This document shows positions 59,701 through 64,000 of a DNA stretch of 64,000 bases, one piece after another. The position numbers were made by a program, and so were the translations under genes. The notes below the pieces were generated by a model. That model searched no databases, had not been told where the DNA came from, and saw nothing but the letters and a program-made list of their open reading frames with translations. Position 1 is the stretch's first letter, and each line of letters begins with the position of its first letter. This DNA comes from Tubiluchus corallicola (Eukaryota; Priapulida; Priapulimorpha; Priapulimorphida; Tubiluchidae): positions 494,001-558,000 of the forward strand of contig JAQGDQ010000085.1 in NCBI GenBank assembly GCA_030141605.1, given 5' to 3'.

Positions 59701-62607
59701 GTTCTTTAAAAAAGCACTTTGGTCAGGGAACTAACATTAATAGCTTTAATATTTCTCTCTGACAATGCCAACATGAAAATCCACACTAACGTGTTGTGTA
59801 GAGTGTACACAACTATATATTACTTCAGTACGTTTTTCATGTATCTCTGCTAAAAGTTAAACTATTATATTATTTCCTAAGTATCATTGTTGCAAATTCA
59901 ATTGCATCACATTGTAAATAAAATTTAGTAAGGGGTATTTAACAACAAAATTTGATATCACAGCCAAAGTTATCATTAATATCTATATCAATATTGTAAG
60001 TACATTTATGATACAATTGTAGCGTGTTAACAATAAATACTCATTTGTTATTGCTAGATTTTATGTAATTAACTATGAAAATTTGTGACAATATCAGCAA
60101 GGAAATCTTATGATTACTGAAATTTGCAAGTAACAGTAGCATTTTTGCAAATTCATGCCATTTCAACATTATTATTATATCATTTTGCATAACTATTCAC
60201 TTCAATTCAGTTTATTTTATAAGATAAACAGCAGATGCTTTTACATCACAAAGTACATAAATTAATAGTAATTCATAAAGCATGTACAGATACAAATATT
60301 GATTTTAGCATTGGAGACCTAGGAAGCAAAGCTTATAATAGGCCACCAGAATTAGTAATGAAAAAATATTTATTAATAACATATTACTGATAGAATGAAA
60401 GAGTTATAATGGGTGTTAGTAATAATTCTTAATTACGATATACACTGAACAGCACAAGAAATGATAAATATTTTAACATATTAACTACACATAACGGTGT
60501 CAAGCAAAATGTGGCAACTATGTTGAAAACGAGCAAATGTAATTAGTAATGCGAAACTATTCTGGGTTATTGTCTACTGTGCGCCTGATGGTCACCCACT
60601 CTACACAATGCAACAGTTCAGCAGTGGTCTCAGCTACAGCAAGAGCTAGGACGGATGCTGCTTTTGTTACTAGTTAATCGTTTAGTGACTGGATTCAACC
60701 TGTGTCATTTTCATGTAAAGCCATAATGTTTTTTTTGAGCCTGGTAAGCTTGTGCTTTACGTTGAATAGTTTTGAATTCAGACTGCTGAACTGAATTGAA
60801 TTACCTGCTGTTGCTGCAACATGACCTGGTGTTGGGCTGCGAGATTCTGCTCACTCTGCTTGATCTGTTCCTCATATGCTTTTTTCTGAACATTATAAGA
60901 TGTTTCAGCTTGCTGCAGCTGTACCTGCGTTTGTTGCCATGGTGGCGGAGCTAAAACAAAATCCCATAGAGAAAAACTCAAGCACCTGGAAGGTACAAGT
61001 TACACGAAGCCACGCAAGCTAATGAAATTAGAAATTCATAAACAAACTTTTTGCTGTCTTTCACTTTCCATTTTTCAACAACTCCTCTTACCTCAATTAC
61101 ATTTGGTCATAATTACATATCCATAAAAATAACTAGCTACCATTCACTTATCAGTTTTTCAGAAAAAACATTCCATGGCCAAAGTACAATGTTCAAAAGA
61201 ACTTCCACACAAGGCGTAGGGATTATGGGAAAAAAATTATCTATATTATCCTTTTTGTGTGCTGTTAAACTTAACAATCCATTCATTTGTATCTTCGTTA
61301 GTGGCCCAAAATAAGTTTTTAAAGATTAATAAACAATTTCGTTTGGATAATTAAGCTCTTGGTAAAGAAATCATAGTTTGTTTTGTAAGTCACCCCTGCA
61401 GCAAAAATAGTTTGATCTGCCATCTTCCTACTGGCTGTTGGCCTGGCACACTGCCAAAGCAGCAGTTAATAGTCTGCTAGTAGGTACCCACTGTAGAAAT
61501 GCAAAGTAAAGGGTGGCATTTAAATTTTAATTCTCTAACAATGGATAAACTGTTACAAATAATGTCTACATTTTCATTGTTGGAACAGGGTAGAAATATT
61601 AGGATCCGGTGACAAACAATGCGGGTAATTACTCGGGTACCACCGGTGGAAACACTAGACATTCTACACAAATGGCAACAATAAGGTAACCCACAAACTC
61701 CTAAACTGACAGTGAAAAAGTTCTGTGATAAGAGCTTAACAAATTAAACAATTATTTCATTAAATAACTTCTTAACCAAACTCGACAATACCAGTTATAC
61801 ATACATACCTGCTGGCATGTTAGGGTTGGGCATAAATGGAGGTGGCTGATGCACAACCGTTTGTTGCTGTTCTTGCACCTTCTTCTGCTGCTGCTTCAAA
61901 ACTGAAACAATACAAAACTGTACAATTAAAACTGAGCACTGCCTGCTTGTTAGCTTAGCTGCAGTAATATAGAATGATCTGTTTTAACATTATAAAAAAC
62001 ATCATGTATTAAGAAACTTCAGTTTGGATAAAATGTAAACCTTATTTTACTGCTGTCAAAATAATTTTAGGACATGTACACAGTCAGTAAAATTACAATG
62101 TACAAGCATATTCACTTCAACTTTCATCCTTACTGTCAAAAGTAATACAACTGAAATTCATCATAATCTTTTAATGGATAAACCAGCAAGTTCAATACAA
62201 CACTTACTTGCTTGCTCTGTAGTCACTTTGTACTGATAGTAATTGAAGTGTTCTCCTCCAAACAGAAAGCTAAATTTTGGGTTATCTTTCTGCTTATTTT
62301 TTGTCATCTGTTCAAACTCTGGGCCATTTCTTGCAACAAAATTAGCAAGTTTGTCGATAATATTCCTGAGGTCTTGATCTGTTAAAAACAAGAAAACGTA
62401 AATTAACAGTGAAATTCAATTTAGCCACACCAGAGTTTATCAGTGCAACACTAATGGAAGAATTGGTTTAATTGCAAAAACAGATCTTTTACTTTTTGAA
62501 AGACAAGTTAGTTTTGCAAAATATAATTATAGCTTTAAATAACAATACAAATACTTTCAAGAATATAAGTATTACAACTCACCCTCAGGACACTTTGGCA
62601 CAGACAT
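48366..62607 (-). CDS. CHERP: CHERP (SURP, CID, RS and G-patch splicing-associated protein), complete 16-exon gene
   Basis: All 16 exons join in frame to 771 codons plus TGA; human CHERP is about 916 aa. Order of parts: SURP module (about 10-60, with NPKFSFLFGGEHFNYY), Gln-rich linker, CID-type domain (about 146-290: DAISGGKNWIF, VYLINDVLHHC, PIFCSTHLAADD), Gln-rich coiled stretch, Pro-rich middle, conserved PNDPSLFPSVPYYELPAGLM and PPPMPPSERLLAAVEAFY blocks, RS-rich region (about 595-680) and C-terminal G-patch (about 697-740). CHERP is a nuclear protein tied to U2 snRNP and alternative splicing; it was first described in ER calcium handling. The start ATG has an in-frame TAA at 62617-62619. 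Introns are all GT-AG. It is shorter than the human protein mainly in the Pro/Trp-rich middle. Confidence 0.97.
49111..49190 (-). CDS. CHERP: CHERP exon 15 (residues 682-709), G-patch start
   Basis: 80 nt. Encodes SLDKKLDESNKGHMLLKKM, the lead into the G-patch (human NKGHQMLVKMGW). Acceptor GTTTTTAG, donor ATGG|GTATGG. Confidence 0.95.
49441..49593 (-). CDS. CHERP: CHERP exon 14 (residues 631-682), RS region
   Basis: 153 nt of Arg-Ser repeats with SP sites (SPSRSRSRSPSPRKGR, RRSPVRRSPTPPS), potential SRPK/CLK phosphorylation targets. Acceptor TTTAACAG, donor CATT|GTAAG. Confidence 0.94.
50349..50561 (-). CDS. CHERP: CHERP exon 13 (residues 560-631), RS region start
   Basis: 213 nt. Encodes DGWEKLALFEFFKAKQKAI, then an Arg-Ser run (SRSRSRGKSSSSSTSRSRSK) typical of SR-related proteins. 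Acceptor TTCTTCACAG, donor GAAG|GTATG. Confidence 0.96.
50657..50701. repeat. (AAT)n microsatellite
   Basis: About 45 bp of AAT repeats, with one early imperfection, in the CHERP intron between exons 12 and 13. Confidence 0.95.
51432..51565 (-). CDS. CHERP: CHERP exon 12 (residues 516-560)
   Basis: 134 nt, almost the same as vertebrates: DDIRLPPPMPPSERLLAAVE then AFYMPPSHDRPR. Acceptor TTTTAAAG, donor CTGC|GTATG. Confidence 0.97.
52080..52297 (-). CDS. CHERP: CHERP exon 11 (residues 443-515)
   Basis: 218 nt. A proline-rich first half (FSRPPPGFPPIMPPP) is followed by the conserved block DPNDPSLFPSVPYYELPAGL and MVPLVK. Acceptor TTGTTGCAG, donor AAG|GTAGG. Confidence 0.96.
53034..53240 (-). 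CDS. CHERP: CHERP exon 10 (residues 374-443), proline-rich
   Basis: 207 nt. Low-complexity Ser/Pro/Gln sequence with DFTRPPPDFRQMPPAFPPQ. Weak sequence conservation is expected here; the exon is supported by frame, codon content and splice sites (ATATTTAG, AGAG|GTATC). Confidence 0.88.
54067..54628 (+). mobile_element. Older 3' fragment of the same LINE family, flanked by AC-rich DNA
   Basis: Frames on the plus strand resemble the last third of the 22430 element: LFYRRANKLIRKFKFC (there SLYYCRTNQLIRKFSYC) and an LYFDVIHRRSVLIF-like stretch (there MYFDVLRRKSVL). Frameshifts and stops show decay. The 3' tail ends AATAAACAATAAACC then AAATCAAATC, followed at once by CACACACACA. The upstream flank (about 53985-54062) is also AC-rich. 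It lies in CHERP intron 9, antisense to CHERP. Confidence 0.75.
54719..54911 (-). CDS. CHERP: CHERP exon 9 (residues 310-374), coiled stretch
   Basis: 193 nt. Encodes EFTTAAQNQYVQLEKQHREF and then a Gln-rich helix (LNRQLQQQEHGLTTLRSQLQ). Acceptor TTGTGCAG, donor GCAA|GTAAGT. Confidence 0.94.
55124..55144. repeat. (AC)n microsatellite
   Basis: About 20 bp of AC repeat, followed by CGCACACATTT-like degenerate sequence, in CHERP intron 8. Confidence 0.8.
55549..55638 (-). CDS. CHERP: CHERP exon 8 (residues 280-309), end of CID
   Basis: 90 nt, phase 0. Encodes LLELWEKNTYFSTNTLEQLK, equivalent to LLQLWEKNGYF in human. Acceptor TTTTTCTAG, donor CAG|GTAGTA. Confidence 0.96.
56451..56600 (+). mobile_element. 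tRNA-derived SINE-like copy
   Basis: A tRNA-like head with A-box TCTAGCGGTCATGG and B-box TTTCAAATCCTGG is followed by a body ending ACTGTGAGTTTACTCCATCC, similar to the arm at 25845-25897 (ATTGTGAGTTTATTCTATC). A reverse-oriented tRNA-like piece (TTTTGAATTGGGAAC) lies nearby at about 56215-56245. Within CHERP intron 7. Confidence 0.5.
56645..56756 (-). CDS. CHERP: CHERP exon 7 (residues 242-279), CID
   Basis: 112 nt. Encodes VRKGAESLKHSLERVVIPIF then CSTHLAADDQKKDKLKK. Acceptor TCATTCCAG, donor AAG|GTCTGT. Confidence 0.96.
57131..57397 (+). mobile_element. tRNA-derived SINE with (ATT)n tail
   Basis: The head has A-box-like TCTAGTGGTAATG and B-box GAGTTCGAAACT, then CATATCAAAGACTTTAAGAA shared with 59121-59255, a unique body, and a 3' end AATAAAGATTATTATTATT. 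This tRNA head, body and short simple-repeat tail is the standard SINE layout. Within CHERP intron 6. Confidence 0.65.
58453..58604 (-). CDS. CHERP: CHERP exon 6 (residues 192-242), CID
   Basis: 152 nt. Encodes GGKNWIFNNNKSDDHGELIA and then KLHLVYLINDVLHH of the CID-like helical domain. Acceptor TTTTTGTAG, donor ATTG|GTAAG. Confidence 0.97.
58890..59027 (-). CDS. CHERP: CHERP exon 5 (residues 146-191), CID start
   Basis: 138 nt, phase 0 at both ends. It encodes the LDAFAQPIIESCTKDAIS stretch, matching LLQPIIDTCTKDAIS of the human protein. Acceptor TTTTTTAG, donor TCG|GTGAGC. Confidence 0.96.
59121..59255 (+). mobile_element. Partial copy of the same tRNA-derived SINE
   Basis: The head has A-box TAGCTCAATGGTAGC and a near-perfect B-box GGGTTCAACTCCC, then CATATCAAAAACTTAAAAAA as in the 57131 copy, and fades after about 59255. 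The acceptor and anticodon stems do not pair properly, so it is not a functional tRNA gene. Within CHERP intron 4. Confidence 0.6.
60805..60950 (-). CDS. CHERP: CHERP exon 4 (residues 97-145)
   Basis: 146 nt, acceptor TGTTTTAG, donor CAG|GTAATT. Encodes PPPWQQTQVQLQQAE then EEQIKQSEQNLAAQHQVML, a Gln-rich helix before the CID domain. Confidence 0.93.
61809..61901 (-). CDS. CHERP: CHERP exon 3 (residues 66-97)
   Basis: 93 nt, acceptor TTGTTTCAG, donor GCAG|GTATG. Encodes LKQQQKKVQEQQQ then HQPPPFMPNPNMPA, the Gln/Pro linker after SURP. Confidence 0.92.
62208..62378 (-). CDS. CHERP: CHERP exon 2 (residues 9-66), SURP module
   Basis: 171 nt, acceptor TTTAACAG, donor GCAA|GTAAGT. It encodes DLRNIIDKLANFVARNGPEF and then KQKDNPKFSFLFGGEHFNYY, the SURP/SWAP fold nearly as in vertebrates. 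Confidence 0.97.
62583..62607 (-). CDS. CHERP: CHERP exon 1 (residues 1-9)
   Basis: 25-nt first coding exon, MSVPKCPE plus one base, donor GAGG|GTGAGT. An in-frame TAA lies 12 nt before the ATG. A TTTAAG just before the ATG could also act as an acceptor, so an upstream non-coding exon is not excluded. Confidence 0.85.
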
Positions 62608-62619
62608 CTTAAATTGTTA

Positions 62620-64000
62620 TGGGTGATAAGTTAGTTCCAGATCCAAACGCTCTAAACTGTCAAGTATCAACCGTTTTGATAAACACCAGTTAGTCAGTTG
62701 TTCTTCCATGAAATAATCTAAAATGTTCACTTTATTAGGGTGAAGATTTATTAATAAGATTTAGTAAGAAAACTGTATATAATCATTTGGTAACTTTTCC
62801 TGGCTGAATCATCTTTTCTATGACCACTGTTATAATATCAGTATGATAGTACAGAAAGTGTTCACCATTTTTTCAGCATTTTTAGGTCTTCAGTTTCAAT
62901 AATAAAACTGCAGCATTATTTGCAAAGAATATAAAAAGTAACGGTTAAAACAATCAGCTTAACACAGTTTTAATATATCAAACTTCTCAAACAGAGAGTT
63001 TCCTAAAAAGATATTGACGACAAACTAGGACTATTAATACTAATACAAGGTGAGATGGCACCTAATTTTCTAAAAACTGGTGCTATCAGAATTCTAAAAG
63101 TCCTAAATATCTTCTACCTTTGAGCTCAACATTTTATACAATGGCCTCGTGCAATTACAACTATATTTGAAAATATAACTCATGAACCTGCGCATTACAT
63201 TAAAAATCCCCATTTGAAATAAATGCAATGACTCCAACGTATTTCCAATTTTTCTGGTGATCATCAGTTACACTGCAAAAATGCTCAAGCTGTGTCAAGG
63301 CTAGTTATCAACTATCCAGTTATATGATAGGTAAATCTACTGTCTACTAGGATTCTGAGATATTAAACACAATATTTGATATAAACTTAGAATCAAATGT
63401 TGTTGTTGCACGCATTGGTCCACACTTTCGCTGCCCTTTCTTCACAAATGTTTTTTCAAATTATTATTTGTATTATAACACTTAACAGTGTGTATTTTTG
63501 CAAGATAAATAAAAAATTGTTATTAATATTTTTATGCTACTTTTGTTTATGTTCATTTATCCAAATTTATTCGTACTTTTAGAAAAAACTGTTTTATTAG
63601 TAAGCCAAAATTTAAAGTTGTGAAAGCTAACCAAATGATATTTACACATTACCAAATTACACAGCAACCGTTAAAACACGTTAAACGCAATCATGGTAAA
63701 AATCAGCGAAAAAATCCAACAGCTATCTAGGCTAGCGCCTTACTTGCAAATAGCTGTTTTATAGTTTTATCCAAATTTATCGTTCAATTTGTTCTAACTT
63801 ATTTGTGCATTTTCTCCTTTTCTCTGAAACTCTAAAACAGTAAAAGTGGAAAAAGCAACTAGAGAAACCTTTTACAAAATTTCGCTTTTACAGCCTTCCC
63901 TCGCTCGCTTGTTAGTGATCTTTTTACGACAATGTCCTGCCATAGTTAATAATATTACTTACGGACAGTTAATAAAATAATAAACAAAACGTCTAGAGAA
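62620..64000. other. CHERP upstream region, nothing recognised
   Basis: AT-rich, no exon of a neighbouring gene recognised on either strand. It should contain the CHERP promoter and 5' UTR, but no TATA or CpG-rich signal stands out; a slightly GC-richer patch is at about 63890-63915. Confidence 0.4.

Overview
This is eukaryotic (metazoan) nuclear DNA: AT-rich, with many short exons separated by GT-AG introns of a few hundred bases to 2 kb, and heavily seeded with transposon relics. Three protein-coding loci are supported, all on the minus strand, in 5'-to-3' minus order CHERP, a KCNE-like membrane peptide gene, then MDN1.

Positions 929-29000 hold the first 28 coding exons of midasin (MDN1/Rea1), the giant AAA+ ATPase that removes assembly factors from pre-60S ribosomes. 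I could join all exons in phase to give 1,564 codons plus one base: the N-terminal region, AAA1, AAA2, AAA3 and AAA4 up to its RNRF arginine segment. The rest of the gene (AAA5-6, linker, D/E-rich region and MIDAS domain) lies beyond position 1.

Positions 48366-62607 hold a complete 16-exon CHERP gene (771 codons): SURP module, CID domain, Gln/Pro-rich middle, RS region and C-terminal G-patch. It is an SR-related spliceosome-associated protein.

The 19 kb between them is mostly non-coding. Its one convincing gene is a 129-residue single-exon ORF (32059-32448, minus). It has two N-glycosylation sequons, one membrane span and the juxtamembrane layout of KCNE (MinK-type) potassium-channel beta subunits. 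That family is best known from vertebrates, so this is the most interesting coding finding. It hints at a chordate such as a tunicate, but I cannot fix the organism from sequence alone.

The remaining space is a record of transposition: a pogo/Tc1-mariner-type MITE just upstream of MDN1, several hAT-like MITEs, a mariner-like MITE, a young 5'-truncated LINE and an older relative both sitting in dinucleotide microsatellites, a decayed CR1/jockey-like RT relic, tRNA-derived SINE-like copies (one palindromic), dispersed repeat pairs, a minisatellite and a degenerate triplet-repeat tract. I saw no CRISPR array, intact tRNA or rRNA gene. There is no evidence of an undescribed multi-gene system.
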